From NCBI RefSeq assembly GCF_000511355.1, contig NC_023135.1:441462-505461 (forward strand): a stretch of DNA of 64,000 nt. The letters run 5' to 3'. Positions 52,597 through 61,860 of this stretch are shown in pieces. The translations under genes were made by a program, and so were the position numbers. The notes beneath the pieces are model-generated. The model was given only the letters and a program-made list of their open reading frames with translations, made no database searches and was not told the origin of the DNA. Every line of letters begins with the position of its first letter. The first letter of the stretch is position 1. The stretch comes from Leisingera methylohalidivorans DSM 14336. GTDB taxonomy: Bacteria > Pseudomonadota > Alphaproteobacteria > Rhodobacterales > Rhodobacteraceae.

Positions 52597-52624
52597 TTGC
52601 CAATCCCGGCGGCGGCGCTTATAT
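52597..52624 (+). promoter_or_regulatory. Promoter of the SRP RNA gene
   Basis: A -35 element TTGCCA (52597-52602) and a -10 element TTATAT (52619-52624) with a 16-bp spacer end eight bases before the first G of the SRP RNA. Confidence 0.65.
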
Positions 52625-52632
52625 CGGGATTC

Positions 52633-52726
52633 GAGAGGTTGGCGCGGGCAGGCGCCTCGCCAACCTGGTCAGGTCCGGAAGGAAGCAGCCACAACGAGCC
52701 CCGCTTGGGTCGATGTCCAGCCTCTC
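52633..52726 (+). ncRNA. ffs: Signal recognition particle RNA, small bacterial type
   Basis: 4.5S RNA pairs with Ffh to target membrane proteins co-translationally. The diagnostic core is TGGTCAGGTCCGGAAGGAAG followed by CAGCCACAACGAG, with the GGAA tetraloop region and asymmetric loop. The ends GAGAGG (52633-52638) and CCTCTC (52721-52726) pair to close the single hairpin, giving about 94 nt. A promoter lies just upstream. Confidence 0.97.
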
Positions 52727-52820
52727 ACTTCACTCCCCGCGCAGATTGAACGAGGGTGCCGTTTTCAGGCAATGGAAACGGCCCGGAACAACCGGTTCTT
52801 CCGGGCCGGAAACCGGCGCC

Positions 52821-53654
52821 TCAATAGCGGCCGTTGTCGGCCGGGTAGACGCCGAGGATTTCCACATTGGTGGTGAAATAGCTCAGCTCATCCATTGCCA
52901 GCTGCACATTCGGATCTTCCGGGTGGCCTTCGATATCCGCGTAAAACTGCGTGGCGGTGAAGGATCCGTCCACCATATAGCTTTCCAGCTTGGTCATGTT
53001 GATGCCATTGGTGGCAAAACCGCCCATCGCCTTGTACAGCGCGGCGGGGATGTTGCGGACCTGGAACACGAAGCTGGTGATCATGCTGTGGGCGCCGCGG
53101 CGGCGGTAGTCCGGCTCCGGCGACATGATCACAAAGCGGGTGGTGTTGTCGCCATTGTCCTCGATGTGGCGGGCCAGCACGTCCAGCCCGTAGATCTCGC
53201 CCGCCAGCTCGCTGGCCAGTGCCGCCACGTGTTTGTCGCCGGCCTCGGCCACATCCCGCGCCGCCCGCGCGTTGTCGGGGCTGACCCGGCCGGTGATGCC
53301 GTGTTCGCGCAGAAAAGTCCCGCATTGCGGCAGCAGCACCAGATGCGATTTCGCCTCGCGGATGTCCTCCAGACTGGCGCCCGGCACCCCCAGCACATTG
53401 ATATGCACCCGCACAAAGGCCTCGTCGATGATGTGCAGCCCGCTGTGCGGCAAGAGCCGGTGGATGTCGGCCACCCGGCCATAGGTTGAGTTCTCCACCG
53501 GCAGCATCGCCTGTTCGGCAGCACCGCTTTTGACCGCTGCAATGGCGTCCTCGAAGGTGCGGCACGGCAGCACCTCCAGATCGCGCCGGGCGCTGCGGCA
53601 GGCTTCGTGGCTGTAGGAGCCAAGCTCCCCCTGAATGGCGATTTTGCGGCTCAT
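52821..53654 (-). CDS. pheA: Prephenate dehydratase
   Basis: A 277-residue enzyme that converts prephenate to phenylpyruvate in phenylalanine synthesis. The catalytic domain starts KIAIQGELGSYSHEACRSAR, has LPVENSTYGRV, and the threonine motif DNTTRFVIMS (about residue 173). The C-terminal ACT domain mediates phenylalanine feedback; where many family members have ESRP, this one has KLESYMVDGSF. No chorismate mutase domain is fused. The start at 53654 follows GGGGAAC. Confidence 0.95.
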   Translation of the reverse strand: MSRKIAIQGELGSYSHEACRSARRDLEVLPCRTFEDAIAAVKSGAAEQAMLPVENSTYGRVADIHRLLPHSGLHIIDEAFVRVHINVLGVPGASLEDIREAKSHLVLLPQCGTFLREHGITGRVSPDNARAARDVAEAGDKHVAALASELAGEIYGLDVLARHIEDNGDNTTRFVIMSPEPDYRRRGAHSMITSFVFQVRNIPAALYKAMGGFATNGINMTKLESYMVDGSFTATQFYADIEGHPEDPNVQLAMDELSYFTTNVEILGVYPADNGRY

Positions 53655-53772
53655 GGGTGTGTTCCCCGTGCAAAACTTCAAGAATTGGGCGTTTCGTCGC
53701 GCTGTCTATACCTTGCCACTTTGAAGGGGAAGCCTTAGACACCCCCGCAGACAGCTAAATGGACTCGCGATC

Positions 53773-54279
53773 ATGTTTGACACGATGACCCTCACCAAAG
53801 CGACCGCAGGCGTCTGCGGCGCGTTCCTGGTTCTCCTTCTGGGCAAATGGGGCGCAGAAGCACTGTATCACATGGACAGCCACGGTGAGGCGTCCTATGT
53901 GATCGAAGTCGCCTCGGCCGATGCCGCAGCCAGCGACGAGCCGGAAGTCAGCTTCGAAGAGCTGATGGCCTCTGCCGACGTTGCCAAAGGCGCCAAGGTA
54001 TTCAAGAAATGCTCCGCTTGCCACAAGCTGGAAGACGGCGCCAACTCGACCGGCCCGTATCTCTATGGCGTTGTCGGCCGCGACATCGCAGCCGCCCCCG
54101 GCTTTGGTTATTCCGGCGCCCTGACCGGCCTGGACGGCAGCTGGACCGCGGAGGCGCTGGACGCCTTCCTGACCAAGCCGTCGGCCTATGCGTCGGGCAC
54201 CACCATGTCGTTCTCCGGCCTGAAAAAGCAAAAAGACCGGGTGAACCTTATTGCCTATCTGGACAGCCTGGACGGCTGA
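53773..54279 (+). CDS. Membrane-anchored cytochrome c (c552/CycM-like)
   Basis: A 168-residue class I cytochrome c held in the inner membrane by one N-terminal helix (about residues 11-30) with the heme domain in the periplasm. The heme motif is CSACH (Cys80, Cys83, His84) and the distal ligand is Met145 in GTTMSFSGL. An acidic linker (SADAAASDEPEVSFEE) connects anchor and domain. In relatives this type carries electrons from the bc1 complex to cytochrome oxidase. Followed by a strong terminator. Confidence 0.95.
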   Translation: MFDTMTLTKATAGVCGAFLVLLLGKWGAEALYHMDSHGEASYVIEVASADAAASDEPEVSFEELMASADVAKGAKVFKKCSACHKLEDGANSTGPYLYGVVGRDIAAAPGFGYSGALTGLDGSWTAEALDAFLTKPSAYASGTTMSFSGLKKQKDRVNLIAYLDSLDG

Positions 54280-54311
54280 TCCGGAACGCTGTCAAAGCTA
54301 TCCGATTGAAG

Positions 54312-54342
54312 AAGCCGCTGCAGAACTGCAGCGGCTTTTTTG
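54312..54342. terminator. Bidirectional terminator between cytochrome c and DUF333 genes
   Basis: Perfect 12-bp arms AAGCCGCTGCAG and CTGCAGCGGCTT with an AA loop and a T-run. The two flanking genes are convergent. Confidence 0.92.
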
Positions 54343-54365
54343 ATGCGGGCAGACGCCGGTCCGGT

Positions 54366-54602
54366 TCAGGCCGGGTTGTTCTCCCGGTAATAGGCCCGCG
54401 CATCGCGTTCCCGGCCGTCCGGCAGGATGCAGACGCCGATGGTGCCGGCCTTGCCGCTGCGCAGCACGTAGCTGCCGCCGGTCTGCAGGCAATAGGCCTC
54501 TTCCGGGCTGCTGTACACCACTTCCTCTTCCTGCTGGGCGCAGGCGCTGAGCGCGGCGGCCCCGGCAACCGCAAGGGCGGCAAATTTCATTGACTTCAGC
54601 AT
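54366..54602 (-). CDS. DUF333 domain-containing lipoprotein
   Basis: A 78-residue small lipoprotein. Signal peptide KFAALAVAGAAALSAC with lipobox LSAC gives a lipidated cysteine at about residue 21. The mature part carries the DUF333 pattern AYCLQTGGSYVL, then TIGVCILPDGRE and ARAYYREN, with two cysteines. The domain is often called hemolysin-like, but no toxic activity can be inferred. GAGGGAGTTTCCG precedes the ATG at 54602. Confidence 0.85.
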   Translation of the reverse strand: MLKSMKFAALAVAGAAALSACAQQEEEVVYSSPEEAYCLQTGGSYVLRSGKAGTIGVCILPDGRERDARAYYRENNPA

Positions 54603-54818
54603 CGGAAACTCCCTCGTTACATAACGCAATCGTGATGCGAGGCTGGCAGGCAATTTTATTGCGGGCAAGCGGCGCCTTGCAAATGCGCGCCTTTCGGCTG
54701 CTTTGCGCCCAGACAGCGGAAGATATCACTTAATCTCAACTTGAATGTTACCGCCCCCGGCCATTAGCTTGGCAGCGGAAATCCGGGCCGAAGTTCCGGG
54801 CAAAGGAGGTCATGGCAG

Positions 54819-56744
54819 ATGAACACCGCTCGAGCTGCGGCGCGCGTGCGCGCAAGAGAATGGATGACCCCGCTGCAGGCGGCTGCGGCGCTGGCCCATG
54901 CGCTGTTTCTGGGGCTTATCCTGACGGTGGCCGCAGCGACGCTGGCGCGGGCGGAGGATGCGCTCATCAAGGCGCATGGCTTTGCCGAATTCGGGGCGCT
55001 GAAGTATCCGGAAGGCTTTGCCCGTTTCGATTATGTGAATCCTGCAGCGCCCAAAGGCGGCGAATTGTCGATTTCTGCCGTCGGCACCTTTGACAGCATG
55101 AACCCCTATACCCGCAACGGGCGCGCCGGGGCGCTGTCTTCGGACCAGTTCGAAAGCCTGCTGGTGGCATCCTACGATGAGCCAGGCTCCTACTACGGGC
55201 TGATCGCCGAAAGCCTGGAGTATCCTGAAAGCCAGGACTGGGTGATTTTCAACCTGCGCCCCGAGGCGCGGTTTTCCGACGGCACCCCGGTCACCGCTGA
55301 TGATGTGGTGTTTTCCCACAATATCCTGCTGGACCAGGGGCTGAAATCCTATGCCGAGGCGGTGCGCAAGCGGATTCCCAAGGCCGAAGCGCTGGACCCG
55401 CACCGGGTCAAATTCCACTTCTCGCCTGATTTCCCGCGCCGGGCGATGATCAGCCAGGTGGGGGGCACGCCGGTGTTCTCCAAGGCGTGGTTCGAGGCAG
55501 ATCCCGAAAACCGCCGCCTGGACGAACCGCGGCTGGATCCCGGCATCGGCTCCGGCCCCTATGTCCTGGACAGCGCCGAGGTGAACCAGCGCATCACCTA
55601 CAAGCGTAATCCGGATTATTGGGGCACGGATCTGAACGTGAACGTGGGCCGCCATAACTACGACCGCATCCGGGTCGAATATTTCGGCGACGCGATCGCC
55701 GCGATGGAGGGGTTCAAGGCCGGCGTTTACACCCTGCGGCCCGAGAACAACTCAAAAAGCTGGGCCACGGCGTATGACTTTGCCGCGGTGGACAAGGGCC
55801 AGGTGATCAAGGGTGAAATCCCCGACGGCAATGTGCCCGCCGCCAACGGATTTGTGATGAACCTGCTGAAGCCCAAGTTCCAGGACATCCGCGTCCGCGA
55901 GGCGCTGCAGCTGGGGTTCAATTTCGAATGGACCAACGAAAGCCTGCAATACGGGCTGTTCCGCCACCGTTCCTCCTTCTGGCAGGATTCGCCGCTGCAG
56001 GCGAAAGGCCTGCCCGAGGGCCGCGAGAAAGAGGTGCTGGAGGCGCTCGGCGATCAGATCGACCCGTCGATCCTGACCTCGGAACCGGTGATGGCGCATA
56101 GCTCAAATGCGTCCCGCCCCGGCGACCGCAGGAACCTGCGCCGGGCGATGAAGCTGCTGGACGAGGCCGGCTGGGCCGTTGGCGATGACGGGCTGCGCCG
56201 CAATGCCCGAGGCGAGGTGCTGAAGGTCGAATTCCTCGCCGACAGCCCGACCATCGAACGCATCGTGCAGCCCTATGTCACCAACCTGCGCACCATGGGC
56301 GTCGATGCGATGCTGAACCGGGTCGACTACGCCCAATACACCAGCCGCCGCCGGGAAAAGGAATTCGATATCATTTCCTCTGCCTACCCGATGTCGCTGG
56401 AGCCTTCGACCGGCCTGTACCAGTACTTCGGCTCCGAGGCGCATGAGTATTCGGTGTTCAACCCGGCGGGGCTGGCCGATCCGGCAGTGGATGCGCTGAT
56501 CGGCAATATCGTCAAGGCCACCACCCAGGACGAGCTGCGCGCCAATGCCCGCGCCTTGGACCGGGTGCTTCGGGCCAAGCGGTTCATGGTGCCGACCTGG
56601 TATCTGGACGTGAACTGGATTGCCTATTGGGACATGTACCGCCATCCGGAAAATCTGCCGCCTTATGACACCGGCCTGCTGGATCTGTGGTGGATCGACG
56701 CCGCCCGCGAGGCGGAGCTTAAAGCCGCCGGTGCGCTGCGGTAA
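54819..56744 (+). CDS. yejA: Peptide ABC transporter substrate-binding protein (YejA-like)
   Basis: A 641-residue periplasmic solute-binding protein of the dipeptide/oligopeptide family. A signal peptide with a long N-region ends after LILTVAAATLARA. The body has family segments HGFAEFGALKYPEGFARFDY and FSDGTPVTADDVVFSHNIL. In Escherichia coli YejABEF imports peptides including microcin C. AAAGGAGG precedes the start. It leads a tightly packed operon, yejA-yejB-yejE-yejF, each gap 9 bp or less. Confidence 0.95.
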   Translation: MNTARAAARVRAREWMTPLQAAAALAHALFLGLILTVAAATLARAEDALIKAHGFAEFGALKYPEGFARFDYVNPAAPKGGELSISAVGTFDSMNPYTRNGRAGALSSDQFESLLVASYDEPGSYYGLIAESLEYPESQDWVIFNLRPEARFSDGTPVTADDVVFSHNILLDQGLKSYAEAVRKRIPKAEALDPHRVKFHFSPDFPRRAMISQVGGTPVFSKAWFEADPENRRLDEPRLDPGIGSGPYVLDSAEVNQRITYKRNPDYWGTDLNVNVGRHNYDRIRVEYFGDAIAAMEGFKAGVYTLRPENNSKSWATAYDFAAVDKGQVIKGEIPDGNVPAANGFVMNLLKPKFQDIRVREALQLGFNFEWTNESLQYGLFRHRSSFWQDSPLQAKGLPEGREKEVLEALGDQIDPSILTSEPVMAHSSNASRPGDRRNLRRAMKLLDEAGWAVGDDGLRRNARGEVLKVEFLADSPTIERIVQPYVTNLRTMGVDAMLNRVDYAQYTSRRREKEFDIISSAYPMSLEPSTGLYQYFGSEAHEYSVFNPAGLADPAVDALIGNIVKATTQDELRANARALDRVLRAKRFMVPTWYLDVNWIAYWDMYRHPENLPPYDTGLLDLWWIDAAREAELKAAGALR

Positions 56745-56753
56745 GGACCTGAC

Positions 56754-57839
56754 ATGGCAGCCTATATTCTTCGACGCCTGCTGTTGGTGATCCCGACGCT
56801 GTTCGGCATCCTGCTGGTGAACTTTGCGCTGGTGCAATTTGTGCCCGGCGGCCCCGTGGAACAGATCATCGCCCAGCTGGAAGGCGGCGGCGATGTGTTC
56901 GAAGGCTTTGCCGGCGGCGGCGGCGACACCGGAACGGAAATTGTCAGCGCCAATGAGAACTACGCCGGCCGCCAGGGGCTGCCGCCGGAGCTGATCAAGG
57001 AACTGGAACAGCAGTTCGGCCTGGATAAGCCGCCCTTGGAACGGTTTGTGATCATGGTCGGCAACTATCTGCAATTCGATTTCGGCGAGAGTTACTTCCG
57101 CAAGATCGACGTGACCGATCTGGTGCTGGAGAAAATGCCTGTTTCAATCTCTCTGGGCCTTTGGTCGACGCTGATCGCCTATCTGATCTCGATCCCGATG
57201 GGCATCCGCAAGGCGATGCGCGACGGCTCGCCCTTCGACACCTGGACCAGCGGCGTGATCATTGCGGCTTATGCGATCCCGGGTTTCCTGTTTGCCATCA
57301 TGCTGCTGGTGCTGTTTGCCGGCGGTTCCTACTGGCAGGTTTTTCCGCTCAGGGGGCTGACCTCGGACAATTGGGAAAACCTCAGCCTGTTTGGCAAGAT
57401 CGGCGACTATTTCTGGCACATCACCCTGCCGGTGGTGGCTTCCACAATTGCCTCTTTTGCGACCCTGACGCTTTTGACGAAGAATTCCTTCCTTGATGAA
57501 ATCAAGAAGCAATATGTGATGACCGCCCGTGCCAAGGGCCTCAGCGAACGCAAGGTGCTGTACGGCCATGTATTCCGTAATGCGATGCTGATCGTGATTG
57601 CGGGTTTTCCGGCGGTGTTTGTCAGCGTCTTCTTTGGCCAATCGCTGATCATCGAGACGATCTTCTCGCTGGATGGTTTGGGGCGTTTGGGGTTCGAGGC
57701 CGCGGTGGCGCGTGATTATCCGGTGATGTTCGGCACCATGTACATCTTTGGCCTGATGTTCCTGGTGGTCGGTATCGTTTCGGACCTGATGTATGTGCTG
57801 GTCGACCCGCGCATCGACTTTGACAAGAGGGAGGGCTGA
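56754..57839 (+). CDS. yejB: Peptide ABC transporter permease (YejB-like)
   Basis: A 361-residue inner-membrane permease with six or seven helices. It begins [20 protein letters not shown], and the EAA loop ([20 protein letters not shown]) that contacts the ATPase lies at about 253-272. A soluble insert rich in glycine (about 50-65) follows the first helix, as in other YejB proteins. Nine bases after yejA and three before yejE. Confidence 0.96.
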   Translation: MAAYILRRLLLVIPTLFGILLVNFALVQFVPGGPVEQIIAQLEGGGDVFEGFAGGGGDTGTEIVSANENYAGRQGLPPELIKELEQQFGLDKPPLERFVIMVGNYLQFDFGESYFRKIDVTDLVLEKMPVSISLGLWSTLIAYLISIPMGIRKAMRDGSPFDTWTSGVIIAAYAIPGFLFAIMLLVLFAGGSYWQVFPLRGLTSDNWENLSLFGKIGDYFWHITLPVVASTIASFATLTLLTKNSFLDEIKKQYVMTARAKGLSERKVLYGHVFRNAMLIVIAGFPAVFVSVFFGQSLIIETIFSLDGLGRLGFEAAVARDYPVMFGTMYIFGLMFLVVGIVSDLMYVLVDPRIDFDKREG

Positions 57840-57842
57840 GAC

Positions 57843-58949
57843 ATGGCGCTTTCCCCCCTGAACCAGCGCCGCTGGCACAATTTCTGCAAGAACCGCCGCG
57901 CCTTTTGGTCGCTGTGGATCTTCGGCGTGCTGTTTACACTCTCGCTGTTTGCCGAGTTCATTGCCAACGACAAGCCGATCCTGGTGAGCTACCGCGGCGA
58001 ACTCTTCATGCCGGTGTTCAATTTCTACCCGGAAACCCGGTTCGGCGGCGACTTCCAGACCGAGGCGATCTACAGCGACCCGGAGGTGGAATGCCTGATC
58101 CGCTCCGGTGGCATCGAGAATTGCTTTGACGAGCCCGGAATGATCCTGGAGGAGATTGCCGCAGGCACCTATGCTGGGGAGGGGTTCGAGGAGGGCTGGA
58201 CCCTCTGGCCGCCGATCCCCTACAGCTTCAACACCACCGTCGACCGTCCCGGCGCGGCGCCGCTGCCGCCCAATGGCCAGAACCTCCTTGGCACCGACGA
58301 CACCAAACGCGACGTGCTGGCGCGGGTGATCTACGGTTTCCGCCTGTCGATCCTGTTCACCCTGATGGTGACCGGCGCCGCCAGCCTGCTGGGCATTCTG
58401 GCCGGCGCGGTGCAGGGGTATTTCGGCGGCCTCACGGACCTGATTTTCCAGCGGCTGATCGAGGTCTGGAGCTCGGTTAACTCGCTTTATGTGATCATCA
58501 TCATGTTTGCGATCCTGGGCCGCAGTTTCTGGCTGCTGGTGTTTTTGATGATCCTGTTCGGCTGGACCTCGCTGGTCAGCGTTGTGCGGGCGGAATTCCT
58601 GCGCGCCCGCAATCTGGAATACGTCCGTGCCGCCAAGGCGCTGGGGGTCGGCAACATGACAATCATGTTCCGCCATATGCTGCCCAATGCAATGGTGGCG
58701 ACGCTGACCATGCTGCCCTTTATCATTACCGGCACTATCGGCCTGCTGGCCTCGCTCGATTTTCTCGGCTTCGGCCTGCCGTCCTCGGCGCCCTCCCTGG
58801 GCGAGCTGACGCTGCAGGCCAAGCAGAACCTGGAGGCGCCCTGGCTTGCCTTCACCGCCTTTTTCACCTTCGCCATCATGCTGTCGCTCTTGGTCTTCAT
58901 CTTCGAAGGCGTGCGCGATGCCTTCGACCCGAGAAAGACGTTTTCATGA
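57843..58949 (+). CDS. yejE: Peptide ABC transporter permease (YejE-like)
   Basis: A 368-residue partner permease. A cytosolic start (LNQRRWHNFCKNRRAFWSLW) leads into the first helix, then a long periplasmic insert (about 45-145) typical of YejE, then LLGTDDTKRDVLARVIYGFR before the core helices. The EAA loop is EYVRAAKALGVGNMTIMFRH. Its stop overlaps the yejF start by four bases. Confidence 0.96.
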   Translation: MALSPLNQRRWHNFCKNRRAFWSLWIFGVLFTLSLFAEFIANDKPILVSYRGELFMPVFNFYPETRFGGDFQTEAIYSDPEVECLIRSGGIENCFDEPGMILEEIAAGTYAGEGFEEGWTLWPPIPYSFNTTVDRPGAAPLPPNGQNLLGTDDTKRDVLARVIYGFRLSILFTLMVTGAASLLGILAGAVQGYFGGLTDLIFQRLIEVWSSVNSLYVIIIMFAILGRSFWLLVFLMILFGWTSLVSVVRAEFLRARNLEYVRAAKALGVGNMTIMFRHMLPNAMVATLTMLPFIITGTIGLLASLDFLGFGLPSSAPSLGELTLQAKQNLEAPWLAFTAFFTFAIMLSLLVFIFEGVRDAFDPRKTFS

Positions 58950-60526
58950 GTTCTCTTCTTGAAGTCAAAGACCTCCGCGTCTCCTTCCGCCAGGACGGCA
59001 GGATCACCGAAGCCGTGCGCGGCGTCTCCTTCTCGGTGGACCGCGGCGAAACCGTGGCGCTGGTGGGCGAATCCGGCTCCGGCAAATCCGTCTCGGCGCT
59101 TTCCACGGTCTCGCTGCTGGGCGACAGCGCCAGGGTCGAAGGCTCGGTCACCTATGACGGCACCGAAATGGTCGGCGCCGATGAGAAGCATCTGATGAAT
59201 GTGCGCGGTAATGACATCAGCTTCATCTTTCAGGAGCCGATGACCTCGCTGAACCCGCTGCACACCATCGAACGGCAGCTGGAAGAATCCATCGCCCTGC
59301 ACCAGGGGCTGGCAGGCCGCGCGGCGCGGGCGCGCATTCTGGAGCTGATGGAAAAGGTCGGCATCCGCGATGCGGAAAGCCGGCTCAACGCCTATCCGCA
59401 TCAGCTGTCAGGGGGGCAGCGGCAGCGGGTGATGATCGCCATGGCGCTGGCCAACAAACCCGACATCCTGATCGCGGATGAGCCGACAACGGCGCTGGAT
59501 GTGACCATCCAGGCGCAGATCCTCGACCTTCTGGCGGATCTCAAGGAAAGCGAAGGCATGGGGTTGCTGTTCATCACCCATGACCTCGGCATCGTGCGCC
59601 GCATTGCCGACCGGGTCTGCGTGATGAAAGACGGCGAAATTGTCGAGGAAGGCCCGGCGGCAGAGATCTTTGCCAGCCCGCAGCACCCCTACACCCGGAA
59701 ACTGCTGGCGGCTGAGCCGTCGGGAACGCCGCCGCCGGTGCCCGCGGGCGCCAAAGAACTGGTGACGGCGCAGAACCTGAAAGTCTGGTTCCCGATCCAG
59801 AAGGGCCTGCTGAAACGCACAGTGGGCCATGTGAAGGCGGTGAACCCGATGTCTCTCTCGGTGCAGGCCGGCGAAACCCTTGGCATTGTCGGTGAAAGCG
59901 GCTCCGGCAAGACCACGCTGGCGCTGGCCATCATGCGGCTGATCGCGTCCGAGGGCGCGGTGACCTTTCAGGGCCAGGATCTGCGCAAATGGTCCACCCG
60001 CGACTTGCGCCGTCTGCGCAAGGACATGCAGATCGTGTTCCAGGACCCCTTCGGCTCGCTCAGCCCGCGGATGACCTGCGCCCAGATCATTTCCGAGGGG
60101 CTGGAAATCCATAAGGTCGATCAGCACCGCAAGCCGCGCGAACTGGTGGCCGAGGTGATGCGGGAGGTCGGCCTGGATCCGGCCGCAATGGACCGCTACC
60201 CGCATGAGTTCTCCGGCGGCCAGCGCCAGCGCATTGCCATCGCCCGCGCAATGGTGCTGCGCCCCAAGCTGGTGGTGCTGGACGAGCCGACCTCGGCGTT
60301 GGACATGACGGTGCAGGTGCAGATCGTCGAGCTGCTGCGCGATCTGCAGGCGCGCTACGGGCTGGCCTATCTGTTCATCAGCCACGATTTGAAGGTGGTG
60401 CGGGCGATGTCGCACAAGGTGGTGGTGATGAACCAGGGCGACGTGGTCGAGACCGGATCGGCCGAGGAATTGTTCACCAGCCCGCAGGCAGAGTACACCC
60501 GCAGGCTGCTGGCGGCGGCGGGTTAA
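58946..60526 (+). CDS. yejF: Peptide ABC transporter ATP-binding protein, two fused ATPase domains (YejF-like)
   Basis: A 526-residue protein carrying two ABC ATPase domains that energise the YejBE permease. Both have Walker A (GESGSGKS, about 38-45; GESGSGKT, about 317-324), a signature LSGGQRQRV and FSGGQRQRI, and Walker B ([12 protein letters not shown] and [12 protein letters not shown]). The fused architecture is typical of YejF. Start overlaps yejE (ATGA). No terminator with a T-run follows, only the GC-rich palindrome at 60740-60780. Confidence 0.97.
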   Translation: MSSLLEVKDLRVSFRQDGRITEAVRGVSFSVDRGETVALVGESGSGKSVSALSTVSLLGDSARVEGSVTYDGTEMVGADEKHLMNVRGNDISFIFQEPMTSLNPLHTIERQLEESIALHQGLAGRAARARILELMEKVGIRDAESRLNAYPHQLSGGQRQRVMIAMALANKPDILIADEPTTALDVTIQAQILDLLADLKESEGMGLLFITHDLGIVRRIADRVCVMKDGEIVEEGPAAEIFASPQHPYTRKLLAAEPSGTPPPVPAGAKELVTAQNLKVWFPIQKGLLKRTVGHVKAVNPMSLSVQAGETLGIVGESGSGKTTLALAIMRLIASEGAVTFQGQDLRKWSTRDLRRLRKDMQIVFQDPFGSLSPRMTCAQIISEGLEIHKVDQHRKPRELVAEVMREVGLDPAAMDRYPHEFSGGQRQRIAIARAMVLRPKLVVLDEPTSALDMTVQVQIVELLRDLQARYGLAYLFISHDLKVVRAMSHKVVVMNQGDVVETGSAEELFTSPQAEYTRRLLAAAG

Positions 60527-60739
60527 CCCGCCCCTGGTTAACATTGTGGCAGGCTTTGCAGCATTTATGCGCGCGCGGCCTGCGCAACGCCCATAAGTTG
60601 CGGCAGCCCTTTTGACCGAATGTTTCGCGCGCGAAACATTGCGGCAGAGTTTCTGACCTGTCTGCGCAGCCCCGGAACAGGCGGAAACCTCCCGCGCCCG
60701 CAGGCCCTTCCGGCTGGCGCCGGACGGTCCTTGGCGGCC

Positions 60740-60780
60740 TTGGGCCAGGCTCAGCGCCGCTGGCGCTGAGCCTGGCCCAA
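60740..60780. repeat. Perfect 19-bp inverted repeat within a dispersed GC-rich element
   Basis: TTGGGCCAGGCTCAGCGCC (60740-60758) and its exact complement (60762-60780) flank a 3-nt loop. It lies in the 319-bp stretch 60527-60845 between yejF and the decayed hemN. The preceding sequence (60681-60745) resembles 39375-39440, which shares CTCCCGCGCC, GCAGG and a GCCTTGGGCC block, so this is probably one member of a dispersed family. No T-run follows. Confidence 0.8.
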
Positions 60781-60845
60781 CGGCAGCGCTGTGCCAACAG
60801 GCGCAGCTGCGGCGGGCGGGAGAGGCTGGCCATCCGGGAACGGTT

Positions 60846-61798
60846 TCAAAACGCGGAGCTGCGGGCGGCTTTGCCGCAGCTGTAAACGTCAAAGCTGCGG
60901 GCAATCATCCGGGCCGTGGCGAGGCTGTCGCGGGGCCGCGCAAAATGGTCAATGCCGACCTCCCGGTAGCCATCCCGCAGGAACAGCCGGCGGGCGGTGG
61001 CGAACAGCGCCAGCCCGCCTCGGGCGTTGGCAGCGTGGCCGGGCGGATCATGCTTTGCCGCCCCGCCATCCAGGGCACATGGGCATAGCCATAGACCGCC
61101 ACCCGGTCCGGGGTCAGGGACGCCAGCTGTTGCACGTTTTCGCTCACCCGCGCCGCTGTCTGATGCGGCAGCCGAACAGGATAGCGGCATCGAGGCTGGC
61201 AATCCCATGGGCGCGCAGCTGCTCAATGGCTGCCCGGGTGGCCTCGAAGCTCTGGATGCGGCCGATCGCTTCCTGAATGCTGCTGTCGAAATCCTGCACC
61301 CCGACCAAGGCACGGGTCATGCCGGCTTCAGCCAGCGCCTCCGGCCGCCGATCTCATTCGGGTCGGTTTCAACCAGGAACTGCGCCCCTGGGGCGAGCGG
61401 AAAGGCCGCTGTGACCGCGCTGGCCAGATCGCGGATCAGTTCGGCCCTCAGGATCGTCGGGGTGCCGCCGCCCCACTGCAGATGCGGCAGGGTCACGCCC
61501 TCCGGCAGCTGCAGTGGGGCGGCGCGATCCCGGCCTTCAGAACCTGAACATAGGCTTCCACCGGCGCGTCCGACCGGCTGCCCTGGGTGCGGACGGCGCA
61601 GAACCAGCACAGTTTGCGGCAGAATGGCACATGCACGTAGAGTGAAATACTGCTGCCGGGGCGGACCTTTGACACCCAATCGGAAATCCGCACGGGATCC
61701 ACCGCGTGTCCGGAATGCGCCGCGGGCGGGTAGCTTTTATAGCGCGGCACTTTGGCGTCGAATAATCCGAGCCTGGCCAATTGAGGTTTCCGGTCCAT
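60846..61798 (-). pseudogene. hemN: Decayed oxygen-independent coproporphyrinogen III oxidase
   Basis: HemN is a radical-SAM enzyme making protoporphyrinogen without oxygen. The 5' part is intact in frame, starting near VPRYKSYPPAAHSG with radical-SAM motif PFCRKLCWFC. Similarity then jumps frame four times: LPHLQWGGGTPTILRAELI (about 61530-61325), TRALVGVQDFDSSIQEAI (from 61320), LTPDRVAVYGYAHVPWMAG (about 61147-61040), and YREVGIDHFARPRDSLATAR (to about 60890). The C-terminal third is missing. About 315 codons remain of roughly 450. It is divergent from fnrL, the usual place for hemN in this group. Confidence 0.92.
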
Positions 61799-61860
61799 TC
61801 CTTTAGCTTTAGGCAGGCCAGCCCAGACCAGCCTTGGCCCAGATCAACGGGGATCCCCTG

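Noticed and set aside
50364..52694. Open frame that would extend nudC to over 1100 residues
   Set aside because: It is antisense to the nucleotidase gene across its whole length, has arginine/glutamine-rich nonsense composition, and NudC similarity begins at the ATG at 50363.
61799..61860. FNR box in the hemN/fnrL gap
   Set aside because: No TTGAT-N4-ATCAA-like sequence was found; only GATCAA near 61842 without a partner.
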